Notes: generated by a model from the letters alone, not told the origin. Positions 35,000-43,963 are shown, counted from the stretch's first letter. The stretch is 64,000 nucleotides of DNA from Burkholderia sp. 9120 (GCF_000745015.1 NZ_JQNA01000002.1:5208001-5272000), one strand, 5' to 3'. Numbers and translations: made by a program.

Positions 35000-35875
35000 T
35001 CATCGATGAGCGCGTGCGTCGAAGCGCCACTGAAAAAATTGCACCGCTTCCTGCAAGGCGGGCGGATGGTCGGCCAGTGCGGCATGCGACACGCTCGGAT
35101 AGCGGACCACCTGGGTCTGCACTCCCGCATCGATCAGACTGCTGGCGTATTTCTCCGCCTCCACGTGCAGCACGTCGTTTTGCGCCGTCGCGATCAGCGT
35201 GGCCGGCAGGCCCGCGAGACGGCACGATTCGAGCGGCGCGGCATACGGATGCATGCGTTGCGACGCTTGCGGCAAGTACGCGCGATAACACGCTGCACAC
35301 TCTTTAGCCGTGATATCCGAGCCAAGCCGCTTTTCGTCGCCGAGCCGCGTGAGGCTCGGATCGAGCATCGGCCCGAACAGCGCCTGCGCGGCAATCTGCA
35401 CGTCACCCCGATCACGCGCGATGAAAGCGAGGCAATTGGCCAATTGCCCGCCCGCATCATGGCCGGCTACGCCAACCTTCCTGCTATTACCGCCAAACGC
35501 GCGCGCCCGCGTTTGCACCCACAGCGCTGCGCGATGCGCGTCTTCCGGCGCCGCGGGAAACGGAAACTGCGGCGCCAGCGAATAACCCACCGACACGACG
35601 AGTGCCGGTAAGTGTTCTGCGAAATACCGTGCGGCGTAGTCGGCCTGCTCGATCGAGCCCTTCGTAAAGCCGCCGCCGTGGAAATAAAGCAATACAGGCA
35701 GTGCGGTCTTCTTGCCTTGCCGGTACAAACGCAACGTAATGTCCTGAGCGTGCCCTTCAATCTGCACGTCGGTGACTTCGAGTGCCGTGCTGTCCGCCTC
35801 TGCCAGGCTGATGCTGGAGGGAACGAAAGAGTACGGCGGTTTAAATGCATCCATGTCGAGCCGCGCAATGCGCAT
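35000..35875 (-). CDS. llpE: LlpE-like alpha/beta hydrolase of the HSL family with Asp at the nucleophile position
   Basis: A 291-residue HSL-type alpha/beta hydrolase. The oxyanion motif HGGG is at 66-69. The nucleophile elbow, normally G-D-S-A-G-G, reads G-H-D-A-G-G, with Asp140 (codon GAT) where Ser is expected. Acid and base candidates Asp234 (QNDVLH) and His264 (VSHAAL) are kept. A classical serine esterase mechanism is thus impossible unless another residue serves. Position ahead of bpeE and divergent from LysR matches llpE of Burkholderia, whose role in efflux is not essential. The start could also be Met8. Neither has a strong ribosome site. Confidence 0.85.
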   Translation of the reverse strand: MRIARLDMDAFKPPYSFVPSSISLAEADSTALEVTDVQIEGHAQDITLRLYRQGKKTALPVLLYFHGGGFTKGSIEQADYAARYFAEHLPALVVSVGYSLAPQFPFPAAPEDAHRAALWVQTRARAFGGNSRKVGVAGHDAGGQLANCLAFIARDRGDVQIAAQALFGPMLDPSLTRLGDEKRLGSDITAKECAACYRAYLPQASQRMHPYAAPLESCRLAGLPATLIATAQNDVLHVEAEKYASSLIDAGVQTQVVRYPSVSHAALADHPPALQEAVQFFQWRFDARAHR

Positions 35876-36027
35876 AGAACTTCAATGGTGCGAATTGTGG
35901 GTTCGGCAGACTCGTAAATAAATGCCTATAATCCGGCAACACAATTCGGCGCCCCTGAACAATCAGCTGCGATTGTCTGCGGATTCGTTTTCCCGCCCGG
36001 TGCGCCCGCCCCTTCCGGAGGTTTGCA
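35876..36027. promoter_or_regulatory. Divergent llpE/bpeT promoter region
   Basis: 152 bases with a TATAAT box at 35927-35932 reading toward the LysR gene. LysR-type T-N11-A sites are expected here, but I cannot single one out. CGGAGG at 36017-36022 is the ribosome site of the LysR gene. Confidence 0.45.
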
Positions 36028-37032
36028 ATGGACCGGCTTCAGGCCATGCAAGTGTTCACGCGTGTCGTCGACACAAATAGCTTTACCCGCGCAGCGGAAA
36101 CGCTCGACCTGCCGCGCGCATCCGTTACTACCATCATTCAGAATCTCGAAGCGTTCCTCGGCACGCGCCTGATGCACCGGACCACGCGGCGTCTGTCGCT
36201 CACGCCGGACGGCGCGGCGTACTACGAACGTTGCGTGCGCATCCTTGCGGATGTCGAAGAGACCGAAGCCAGTTTTCAGAGCGGCAATAAAAAGCCGCAC
36301 GGCAAGCTTCGCATCGACATGCCGGGGTCGATCGGCCGCCTGCTGGTGATTCCTTCGCTGTGTGAATTCCACACACGCTATCCGGACATCGATCTGCAAC
36401 TCGGCTTGACGGATCGCCCGGTCGACCTGCTGCAGGAAGGCGTGGATTGCGTGGTACGCGTGGGCGCGCTACAGGATTCCTCGCTGGTGGCGCGACGTAT
36501 CGGCCTGTTCGAGGGGGTGACCTGTGCGGCGCCGGATTACATCGAGCGGGCGGGTATGCCGTCTTCACTCGAAGATCTGGAGAATCACAAAGCAGTCAAT
36601 TACTTCTCAAGCCGCACGGGACGCACGCTCGATTGGGCCTTCATGGTGGATGGCAAAGAAGTTGAAGTGAAGATGAAGAGCATCGTGTCGGTGAACGACG
36701 CGGACGCCTACGTGACTTGCGGACTTGAAGGCTTCGGTTTGATTCAGCCGGCGCTCTTCATGGTGCTGCCGCATCTGCGGTCGGGTCAGTTGGTGGAAGT
36801 GTTGCCGGAACTGAAGCCTTTGCCGATGCCAATTTCCGCAGTCTATCCGCACAGTCGCCATCTGTCGCCTAAAGTCCGCGTTTTCGTAGACTGGATTGCG
36901 GAGCTGTTCGATCGTTGCCCGTTGTTGAGCGGACGCGGTACGCTCGACGCAACCTGTACGAAGCGTACTTTCGAAGAACGCGAGTCTGCACCGACACTCG
37001 ACACACCCGTAATCACCGAATGGGTTGCGTGA
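36028..37032 (+). CDS. bpeT: LysR-family regulator of the RND efflux operon (BpeT/CeoR)
   Basis: A 334-residue LysR regulator. The winged helix is at residues 1-60 (MDRLQAMQVFTRVVDTNSFT, then RASVTTIIQNLEAFLGTRLM). The effector-binding domain covers about 90-295 (GKLRIDMPGSIGRLLVIPSL, DLLQEGVDCVVRVGAL). It diverges from llpE-bpeEF-oprC, exactly as BpeT/CeoR does, and is expected to activate that operon in response to an aromatic inducer. The C-terminal 35 residues past the fold are unusual in length and probably disordered. The ribosome site CGGAGG supports the ATG. Confidence 0.92.
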   Translation: MDRLQAMQVFTRVVDTNSFTRAAETLDLPRASVTTIIQNLEAFLGTRLMHRTTRRLSLTPDGAAYYERCVRILADVEETEASFQSGNKKPHGKLRIDMPGSIGRLLVIPSLCEFHTRYPDIDLQLGLTDRPVDLLQEGVDCVVRVGALQDSSLVARRIGLFEGVTCAAPDYIERAGMPSSLEDLENHKAVNYFSSRTGRTLDWAFMVDGKEVEVKMKSIVSVNDADAYVTCGLEGFGLIQPALFMVLPHLRSGQLVEVLPELKPLPMPISAVYPHSRHLSPKVRVFVDWIAELFDRCPLLSGRGTLDATCTKRTFEERESAPTLDTPVITEWVA

Positions 37033-37267
37033 GCAACTAGCATTGAACGGCAATTGAAGTACAGTTTCTGGAACAGTGAATTCCAACCGCGGCGCTAATG
37101 CCGCGGTTACCTCGATCTACCGCCATTCGCGCGGCCTTCACAACGATTGTTCCAGAATCGCGACAATTCATTTCGCGAAAGTGCGATTTATCCGCACTGC
37201 GTCGAAGTCTACATTTCACCCTGTCGCGGCGCTGCTTGCGCTGCAAACGAATCGACAGAGGTGAATC

Positions 37268-37582
37268 ATGAAACGCAATCTCCTGGCAGGTCTCGCTCTC
37301 TCGCTGCTTGCAAGCGCACCGGTATTCGCACAGAGCAATGGCGGCGGTATCGGCCGCGCCGGTACTTATGAAACGCAACCCGCCGCAACAGTGGCCGCGA
37401 CCGGCAAGACGCGCGCTGAAGTGCAGGCTGAACTGGTCGCCGCGTATCGCGACGGTTCATTGCCTTCGCTGAATCGCACCACGTATCCGAACAAGGGCCT
37501 GGTCGGTCAAACGCAGGCGGCACGTATTGCCCTGCAGGAAGGCCACGACGGCGACGTCACGCGCGTAGCCGAAAAACAGTAA
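37268..37582 (+). CDS. DUF4148 secreted protein
   Basis: A 104-residue exported protein with a Sec signal (LLAGLALSLLASAPVFA, cleaved after residue 21). The DUF4148 core follows: KTRAEVQAELVAAYRDGSLPSLN. DUF4148 is common in Burkholderiaceae, is often stress-related and has no known activity. ACAGAGG lies just upstream of the ATG. A related protein is encoded at 63313-63639 in this window. A 24-codon ORF and then a terminator follow. Confidence 0.85.
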   Translation: MKRNLLAGLALSLLASAPVFAQSNGGGIGRAGTYETQPAATVAATGKTRAEVQAELVAAYRDGSLPSLNRTTYPNKGLVGQTQAARIALQEGHDGDVTRVAEKQ

Positions 37583-37673
37583 CGCACTGAAGTGAAGCTG
37601 CCGCAATGATTCGGTTTCCAAAAGAAACGCTCAGCGCGGCGCCAACCATGCACTCTTCAAAAAGGAGCACATC

Positions 37674-37748
37674 ATGACACCCTCTGAACTCGACCATTGG
37701 GATACTGACGCACCCGTCTGGACGCCGTACCGCGCGCCGCAACGGTAA
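37674..37748 (+). CDS. Possible 24-residue peptide ORF
   Basis: ATG at 37674 with AAGGAG 8 bases upstream, encoding a 24-residue acidic/aromatic peptide (starts MTPSELDHWDTDAPVW, ends RAPQR). It stops 23 bases before an intrinsic terminator. Too short for domain recognition. A good ribosome site and a terminator argue for expression; the DUF4148 gene 90 bases upstream could supply the transcript. Confidence 0.45.
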   Translation: MTPSELDHWDTDAPVWTPYRAPQR

Positions 37749-37771
37749 GTGTGTTGTTGGTAGCAGATGAG

Positions 37772-37806
37772 CCTGGCTGCGGTGACGATCCTCCGCAGCC
37801 AGGTTT
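37772..37806 (+). terminator. Intrinsic terminator after DUF4148 and small ORF
   Basis: A perfect 11-bp stem CCTGGCTGCGG/CCGCAGCCAGG with a 10-base loop, followed by TTTGTTG on the plus strand. Confidence 0.75.
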
Positions 37807-37821
37807 GTTGGCTAGATAGAA

Positions 37822-38895
37822 CTAACGTTTCGGCACGCCATCACGCCACTCGCCCCAATGCGTGGCGATATCCTGCACGAGCGGATTGCCGGAACGGAAC
37901 AGGTTTTCAATCGCAATCGTGAAGCCACCTTGCGACGCGTAGTTGAGCAGGTTGTCCGCGCTCGTCTGTCCATCATAAGGACGGTCGAAATCGGAGCCCG
38001 CCCGCAGCACGGCGACACGATTCAAATCGACCTTGTGTACGGAAGCAGCACGCTTCAGCGCCTCGTAGGTGGCGTTGTCTTCCTGCTGCGTCGTGCAGTA
38101 AACCCCTTTGCCGTCCGTCAGAATTTTGGTCCAGTCGCGGGCGCGTTGGCCGATCAACGTGCCGGACCACCACGTATCCCCCGCAAGCGTGTCGCACTGA
38201 ACCACCGACGGCGGCCGGTTAGCCGGCGCATACGAATACTTGGCCCGCGCGGCCTGAGCCTGTGCGTCGTCCGACAAGGCGACGTTACGCGACAACGCGA
38301 ACGCCGTATCGGCGAGTTGCGTATTCAACTGGAACACCTCGGTTTTATAGTCCAACGGGGGCTTCGCCGTGGGACCCGTGGTATTGATGCCGAGGTACCC
38401 GGTATTCCAGTTCGACGGAATTTCACGCCCATCGATCTCCCACTGAATCCCGAAGTCCACCAGATATTTCGCCCACGCGGCCGAACCCACCGTGCCCTGC
38501 TGCGGATCGATCCCGGCGATACCGGCGACCATGAAGTACGTATGCCGCAAATCGAAACGCGGCGAGAACGTCAGCGCCATGATCGACGCCGCCGCGTTGG
38601 TGTGCCCCATGCCGGTGGTCATCACGCACACGTCCTGCCTGTTGCAATGGACGGTCGGGTAATCGGGCGACAAGCCGTCTACCGTAATGTCGCGCCACGG
38701 TCCAAGCCGGTCGAGCCACACCTGGCCTTCCGGTTGGAACATCGAAATGATCATGACCTTGACGGGGCGGCCGTGCGAGCCAGCGTCGGCTTGCGAGGCA
38801 TCGCCGTTGTCGTCAGCGCTGGCCGGGCCTGGCGTAAAAACCGCGCAGGCCGCGAGCGTAACAGCGCAGAAAGCGCCGAGTGTGCGAGTCAGCAT
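37822..38895 (-). CDS. Purine nucleoside permease (NUP)-like exported protein
   Basis: A 357-residue protein with an N-terminal signal containing L-A-A-C-A, which could be a lipobox or a Sec site. The mature part is of the NUP (purine nucleoside permease) family, a nucleoside phosphorylase-like fold. Evidence is KVMIISMFQPEGQVW, YPTVHCNRQDVCVMTTGMGH and YFMVAGIAGIDPQQGTVGSAAWA, typical of phosphorylase-like glycine loops. The family name comes from a Candida transporter. The bacterial proteins are more likely periplasmic nucleoside-binding or cleaving enzymes. AAGGAAG supports the ATG at 38895. Confidence 0.8.
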   Translation of the reverse strand: MLTRTLGAFCAVTLAACAVFTPGPASADDNGDASQADAGSHGRPVKVMIISMFQPEGQVWLDRLGPWRDITVDGLSPDYPTVHCNRQDVCVMTTGMGHTNAAASIMALTFSPRFDLRHTYFMVAGIAGIDPQQGTVGSAAWAKYLVDFGIQWEIDGREIPSNWNTGYLGINTTGPTAKPPLDYKTEVFQLNTQLADTAFALSRNVALSDDAQAQAARAKYSYAPANRPPSVVQCDTLAGDTWWSGTLIGQRARDWTKILTDGKGVYCTTQQEDNATYEALKRAASVHKVDLNRVAVLRAGSDFDRPYDGQTSADNLLNYASQGGFTIAIENLFRSGNPLVQDIATHWGEWRDGVPKR

Positions 38896-39165
38896 CGAGT
38901 TCTTCCTTTTTGCTTGTGATGCAGGTTGGGAAAGAGTGCCGCTTTCAAGCCGGAAGAAGTATAGGTGTGAGGAAATCATTTGCCACTACGCAGCGCATCA
39001 TTTCCCGTGCTCGATGTGATCGCTGTGCGAAATCGCATGCAAATCGGCTCAATACGCATTTCTCGCCGGGTTCTTATAATCGATGGTTCGCAGCATGCCC
39101 CGAATGAAATCCCGTTCAAAGGTGCACCGCCTTTGTGCACCTCACTTCGTACCTGGAGCATCACG

Positions 39166-40146
39166 ATGGACTATGTGAAACTCGGCCGTACCGGCCTCGA
39201 TGTATCGCGTCTTTGTCTTGGCTGCATGAGCTACGGCGTGCCCACTCGCGGCACTCACCCCTGGTCGCTCGACGACGAAGCGTCGCGGCCCTTCATCAAA
39301 CAGGCGCTCGACTACGGCATTAATTTCTTCGACACCGCGAACGTCTATTCGGACGGCACCAGCGAGGAAATCGTCGGCCGCGCGCTGAAGGACTTTGCCA
39401 AACGCGATGAGATCGTGCTGGCCACCAAGGTCAACAGCCGCATGCATCCTGGTCCGAACGGCGCCGGTCTGTCGCGCAAGGCGATCATGTCGGAGATCGA
39501 CAAAAGTTTGCGGCGCCTGGGCACGGACTACGTCGATCTGTATCAGATCCATCGCTGGGACTACGAGACGCCGATCGAAGAAACCATGGAAGCGCTGCAC
39601 GACGTCGTGAAGGCCGGCAAGGCCCGCTATATCGGCGCGTCGTCGATGTACGCGTGGCAGTTCGCCAAAGCGTTGCACGTCGCGGAAAGCCATGGCTGGA
39701 CGCGTTTCGTGACGATGCAGAACTACGTGAATCTGCTGTATCGCGAGGAAGAGCGGGAAATGCTGCCGCTGTGCGAAAACGAAGGCATCGGCGTGATTCC
39801 GTGGAGTCCGCTGGCACGCGGGCGCCTGACGCGCGACTGGAATACGGAAAGCGCACGCTCCGAAACCGACGAATTCGGCCAAACGCTGTACGCGCAGACC
39901 GAAGACGCGGATCGCAAGATTGTGGAACGCGTCAGCAAGATTGCCAGCGACCGCGGTGTGCCGCGCGCGCAGGTCGCGTTAGCGTGGGTGTTGCAGAAGC
40001 AGCCGATTACCGCGCCGATTGTCGGCGCGACCAAGCTGCATCATCTGGACGATGCGGTCGCCGCGCTGTCGTTGAATCTGAGCGACGACGAAATCCGTCA
40101 GCTTGAAGAACTGTATGTACCGCACGCGGTGACCGGCTTCAAGTAA
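39166..40146 (+). CDS. Aldo/keto reductase
   Basis: A 326-residue NADPH-dependent (beta/alpha)8-barrel oxidoreductase. It opens KLGRTGLDVSRLCLGCMSYG and has FFDTANVYSDGTSEEIVGRAL with the catalytic Asp and Tyr. The catalytic Lys is in LATKVNSRMHPGPNG, and DLYQIHRWDYETPIEETM carries the active-site His. YajO/Tas-type relatives reduce aldehydes and keto-sugars. The ATG at 39166 has GGAG 9 bases upstream. Upstream in-frame ATGs add a 62-residue non-homologous lead. The divergent 270-base gap to the NUP gene should hold its promoter. Confidence 0.9.
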   Translation: MDYVKLGRTGLDVSRLCLGCMSYGVPTRGTHPWSLDDEASRPFIKQALDYGINFFDTANVYSDGTSEEIVGRALKDFAKRDEIVLATKVNSRMHPGPNGAGLSRKAIMSEIDKSLRRLGTDYVDLYQIHRWDYETPIEETMEALHDVVKAGKARYIGASSMYAWQFAKALHVAESHGWTRFVTMQNYVNLLYREEEREMLPLCENEGIGVIPWSPLARGRLTRDWNTESARSETDEFGQTLYAQTEDADRKIVERVSKIASDRGVPRAQVALAWVLQKQPITAPIVGATKLHHLDDAVAALSLNLSDDEIRQLEELYVPHAVTGFK

Positions 40147-40153
40147 GCCGGCT

Positions 40154-41059
40154 TCAAACGCGCGGCACGTCCGGTTCGAAAAACACCCAGCGGACTTGCG
40201 GGAACGCCGCCTGCAAGTCCGCCTCGATCACGTTGATCGCGTCCACCATGGCGCGGCCGCTGGCGTAGTCGATCATTTCGGCCTGCACGGCCACCACCAC
40301 GTGGCGGCCCCATTGCAGCGTAATCATGTTGATGATGCTGCGAATTTCGGTGCGCGCCTGCAAATGCGCCTCGATCGCGCGACGCACTTCCGGGCTCGCC
40401 GACTCGCCGACGATCATCGACTTCACCTCGCGCGCCACCAGCCACGCGATCACCATCAGCAGCAGCCCCACGCCGATCGAACCCAGCGCGTCATAGACGG
40501 GATTGCCGGTCACCATGGTCAGCAGCACGGCGACGAACGCCATCGCGAGCCCCGCCAGCGCCGCGATATCCTCACCTGCGACCACCAGTAAATCGGATTC
40601 GCGCGTCTCGCGAAACCAGCGCCACATGCTTTTGTCCGGATGCGTCTTGCGGATTTCCTTCACCGCGCCCCACAACGACAAGGCCTCCAGCACGACCGAC
40701 ACGCCGAGCACCACCAGCGCGACATACGCGTACTGCAGCGGCTCACGTTCGAACAATCGATGCACGCCCTCATACACCGAGAACGCGCCGCCGACGAAGA
40801 ACAGCAGCAGCGCTACCAGCAGCGAATAGAAATTGATCTCGCGTCCGCTGCCCATGGGGTGCAACGGGCTCGCCGGTTTGCGCGCTTCACGCAGACCGAA
40901 TAGCAGGAGCAGCTGGTTACCGCAGTCGGCGGTCGAGTGAATCGCTTCGGCGAACATCGAACCGGAACCGGTGAACGCAGCGGCGGCGAACTTGCAGATC
41001 GCGATGCCCAGGTTGGCGGCGAGCGCGTAGAAAATGGCTTTCGGCGATTCTTCTTTCAT
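40154..41059 (-). CDS. Cation diffusion facilitator (CDF) family transporter
   Basis: A 301-residue inner-membrane transporter with six helices and a C-terminal cytoplasmic metal-chaperone-like domain. Metal-site residues appear in helix 2 (EAIHSTADCGNQLLLL, a H-x3-D pattern) and helix 5 (GEDIAALAGLAMAFV, with E-D in place of H-D). The substitution in helix 5 suggests altered metal preference from classic Zn2+ exporters (the H-x3-D/E-D pairing recurs in a DMT-like CDF group). The ATG at 41059 is the homologous start. A longer frame from 41092 is possible. Confidence 0.85.
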   Translation of the reverse strand: MKEESPKAIFYALAANLGIAICKFAAAAFTGSGSMFAEAIHSTADCGNQLLLLFGLREARKPASPLHPMGSGREINFYSLLVALLLFFVGGAFSVYEGVHRLFEREPLQYAYVALVVLGVSVVLEALSLWGAVKEIRKTHPDKSMWRWFRETRESDLLVVAGEDIAALAGLAMAFVAVLLTMVTGNPVYDALGSIGVGLLLMVIAWLVAREVKSMIVGESASPEVRRAIEAHLQARTEIRSIINMITLQWGRHVVVAVQAEMIDYASGRAMVDAINVIEADLQAAFPQVRWVFFEPDVPRV

Positions 41060-41189
41060 CGTCGTGGAGGGTGTCGGTGGGGTCGGCGCCAATCATACCG
41101 CACCGCCTCCACACGACGAACACGCCCCACCTTGACCGAGAAACCTCAGCGGCGATATCGGCGTAAATATCGCCTTGCCGCCTCAAGAC

Positions 41190-42017
41190 TCAGTTCTTGA
41201 CCGCTGCGGTCGTTGCGGTCGTTGCTGATGTCGTTACCGCGCCCGCTTCGTGACCCGCCGCTTCCAGAATCAGATTGGCGATTTCCTGCGGATGAGACAC
41301 GAGCGACAGATGACCCGCATCGAGTTCAATCGTCTTCGCCTTCATACGCGCGGCGAGGAACCGCTCCAGATCGGGAGAGATCGTCTGGTCGTCTTTGGAC
41401 ACGGCATAGAACGTCGGCTTGACGTGCCAGCCGGCCGCCGTGGTCCGCTCACCGAACAGCGAAGCCGCCGTGGGCCATTGTTCCGCATACATCGCTTTCG
41501 CCTGGTCGGGCGTGACGCCGTTTGCAAAATAGCGCAGGTAGGCCGTTTCGGAAATAGTGGTCAGGCCGTCATGATTCTCGACGCCCGCACGAACCGGCAT
41601 GGTCGGAAATTTGCCCGACAGCGCAACGAAATCCTCGCCGGCGTCGGGCGCGCGTGCGGCGACATACACGAGTGCCGAGACTTTCGGATCGTTGCCCACG
41701 TCGCTCACGACCGTGCCGGCCCACGAGTGTCCGACCAGCACCGTCGGACCGTCCTGCAAAGCCAGCGCACGGCGCGTGGCCGCATCGGAATCCGCGAGCG
41801 ACGTGAGCGGGTTCTGAACCGCGGTCACATGTATGCCGGCCGCCTGCAGACGCTCCACCACACCGTTCCAGCTGGAGCCGTCGGCCCAGGCGCCATGCAC
41901 CAGAACGACATTGTTGGCGCGCACGGGCTGAGTGGTTTGCGCCGATGCTTCGTTAAAGAACAGCGGCGCGGTCAGCGCGACAAGTGCAACGACATGCGGG
42001 AGGCGAAAGGATTTCAT
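41190..42017 (-). CDS. Exported alpha/beta hydrolase
   Basis: A 275-residue secreted hydrolase. The Sec signal ends near ASAQ (residue 27). NNVVLVHGAWADGSSWNGV carries the oxyanion His-Gly, the nucleophile elbow is GHSWAG, the acid lies near SKDDQTISPD and the base is His in DAGHLSLVSHP. It resembles the AB-hydrolase_6/salicylate esterase-like group that is frequent in Burkholderia. The C-terminal tail (TTSATTATTAAVKN) is low-complexity. Substrate unknown. Confidence 0.85.
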   Translation of the reverse strand: MKSFRLPHVVALVALTAPLFFNEASAQTTQPVRANNVVLVHGAWADGSSWNGVVERLQAAGIHVTAVQNPLTSLADSDAATRRALALQDGPTVLVGHSWAGTVVSDVGNDPKVSALVYVAARAPDAGEDFVALSGKFPTMPVRAGVENHDGLTTISETAYLRYFANGVTPDQAKAMYAEQWPTAASLFGERTTAAGWHVKPTFYAVSKDDQTISPDLERFLAARMKAKTIELDAGHLSLVSHPQEIANLILEAAGHEAGAVTTSATTATTAAVKN

Positions 42018-42274
42018 GACTGATCGGAATAGATTGATGAAGGTCGACGAACTCGATATCGCGGCGTGACCGCGACACGGAGCCAGGTTTTTACGCGTGA
42101 CTCCAGCGTTAACCCGGTTTCGTCGGCTTTATTCCAAACATTTTTTGCGGCCGCGACAGCCGATAAATTCCGCCGATCGCACCGTTTGAATCAATTCATC
42201 GCGCTCAACGCGGCCGTCGAAGCCGCGCGCGGGCCAACCTGAACGGCTCGGCGCATCCGTCGATCACAATCGGA

Positions 42275-43237
42275 TCAGGCCCGCGGATCAGGCGCGCTGT
42301 TGTCGTTGCTGCCGACCGTAGTCGTCACCTGGCCGTTGAACAACTGCTTGCCGAGCGCGTCGAGATCCACTGTGCCGGGTTCAGCGATCAGCGCGTAGCC
42401 GAGTTGCCCGCGACGCCATGAAACTACGGCCATGCCGTGCACATTGCCGTCCGACGGCGCGGCGTCCGCCTTCGCCTCTTTCAGCACGCACAGCGCGACC
42501 GGGTTGCCCTTCTGCGGCAAATAGACGATCTGCACGAGCGCCTTGTCATGAAAGCGTAAGCGCTGCACACGCTTGAACGTGAGGCCCTGGCTGCTCAGAT
42601 CGGGAATCTGCATCGCGAGGTTGTCGACGTGGCGAATGTCGGCGACGGTGGCGGTCGTCACGTTCATGTCGGGCTGCAACAGCGCGACCGTATCGCGCGT
42701 GTAAAGCTGCTGGTAGCCGGCGGCCGCCCTGATCCACGGCATCATGGTGGCGTCGTTCGACGCAGTGACAACGCCACCACTGCCGTTGTTGCCGCTGCCC
42801 GCCAATTGCGGCACCAGTCGCAACGCAAGGCCACAACAGAATGCGCCCGCAACGAACGCGACGGCGAGCTTCGGCCACGACAGCGTAGGCAGCAATCTCG
42901 CGCGCGGCTTGAGACGATGCACGTTCTCGCCCAAAGACGCTTCCTCGGGTTCGCTGCGGGACGACGCATCGGCAACGCCGGCCGCGTGCTGCTGCGCCGA
43001 CGCATTCGCGAGGTGCTGACGGATCATCTCGTCGACACTTCGGCTCAACGATTCAGGCACTGGCGGCAGCGATTGCTGATCGAATGCTTCAGCATAGGGA
43101 AGTTGTGACGCGCGCAACATCGACACGCGCGAGGCGATCTCCGCGGACTCATGAATCGCATGTTCGACTTTCACGCACTCGTCGTCCGGGAGATCGCCGT
43201 CGACGTAAGCTAGCAGGATGGCGTCATCGATCTTCAT
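42275..43237 (-). CDS. Anti-sigma factor, transmembrane
   Basis: A 320-residue protein. The N-terminal zinc-finger-like anti-sigma region (DDAILLAYVDGDLPDDECVKVEH) lacks a full His-x3-Cys-x2-Cys set. A transmembrane segment covers about residues 125-145 (LAVAFVAGAFCCGLALRLV) and an approximately 170-residue periplasmic sensor domain follows. Its ATG overlaps the stop of the sigma factor gene as ATGA, the usual coupling. It should hold the sigma factor at the membrane until an envelope signal releases it. Confidence 0.85.
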   Translation of the reverse strand: MKIDDAILLAYVDGDLPDDECVKVEHAIHESAEIASRVSMLRASQLPYAEAFDQQSLPPVPESLSRSVDEMIRQHLANASAQQHAAGVADASSRSEPEEASLGENVHRLKPRARLLPTLSWPKLAVAFVAGAFCCGLALRLVPQLAGSGNNGSGGVVTASNDATMMPWIRAAAGYQQLYTRDTVALLQPDMNVTTATVADIRHVDNLAMQIPDLSSQGLTFKRVQRLRFHDKALVQIVYLPQKGNPVALCVLKEAKADAAPSDGNVHGMAVVSWRRGQLGYALIAEPGTVDLDALGKQLFNGQVTTTVGSNDNSAPDPRA

Positions 43238-43791
43238 TGCGCCGCTCTCTGTGTGTTGCCGGTTGAGCGCGCCGCCGACGCGTCGCGCTCGCCGAATTGC
43301 ACGCCGATAGTCTGGCGCGCGCGGGACAGCCGGCTCATGATCGTGCCGATCGGCACGCCGAGCGTTTCGGCTGCTTCTGCATAGCTCATTCCTTCAACCG
43401 CGATCAGCAGCATCACGATCCGTTGCGCGTCGGGCAAACGCTCGACGGCCGCGATGATCTCGCCGCTCAGCAAGCTCGCTTCCGGATTGCGCGCGCCGGG
43501 ATCGGCCACCGTCTCGAGAAAGTTATCGTCCCATTCCATGCTCGAACGGCTGCGCACATTACGCGCGCGCAATTCGTTGATCCAGGTGGAGTGAACGATC
43601 GAGAACATCCAGCTCAGCGGCGACGTACCCGGCTGCAATTGACTGGCGCGTTCGAGCCCTCGCACGCAGGCGCGCTGGAGTACATCTTCGGCGTCGTGCT
43701 GATTTCCGCACAGCCGCAAGGAGAATGCCCACAGCCGCGGCAGCATGCCCGGCAGCAAATTCGGCAGATTCTCGGCATCTGCTGTTGACAT
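43234..43791 (-). CDS. ECF-family RNA polymerase sigma factor
   Basis: A sigma-70 factor of about 185 residues. Region 2 is seen as LRLCGNQHDAEDVLQRACVRGL and PLSWMFSIVHSTWINELRARN, and region 4 as LPDAQRIVMLLIAVEGMSYAEAAETLGVPIGTI. I use the ATG at 43791 (MSTADAENLPNL). An in-frame ATG at 43893 would add 34 Pro-rich residues. Neither has a clear ribosome site. Cotranscribed with the anti-sigma gene. The superoxide dismutase gene lies 172 bases upstream on the same strand. Confidence 0.88.
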   Translation of the reverse strand: MSTADAENLPNLLPGMLPRLWAFSLRLCGNQHDAEDVLQRACVRGLERASQLQPGTSPLSWMFSIVHSTWINELRARNVRSRSSMEWDDNFLETVADPGARNPEASLLSGEIIAAVERLPDAQRIVMLLIAVEGMSYAEAAETLGVPIGTIMSRLSRARQTIGVQFGERDASAARSTGNTQRAAQ

Positions 43792-43963
43792 GATTGACTG
43801 GCTGGAAGCAGGGGTTGCGGGCGGGCGAGGCGGCCGAAAAAACGGCCGTTGCGGGCAGGCCACGAAGTTCGCGGATTGTACAACGTTAGTCATACCGCTG
43901 CTGCCGCAAAAAATTGCATGGAACCCGGCAATCCGGCCGTGTGAGATAGGGAGCCAACCCCGG

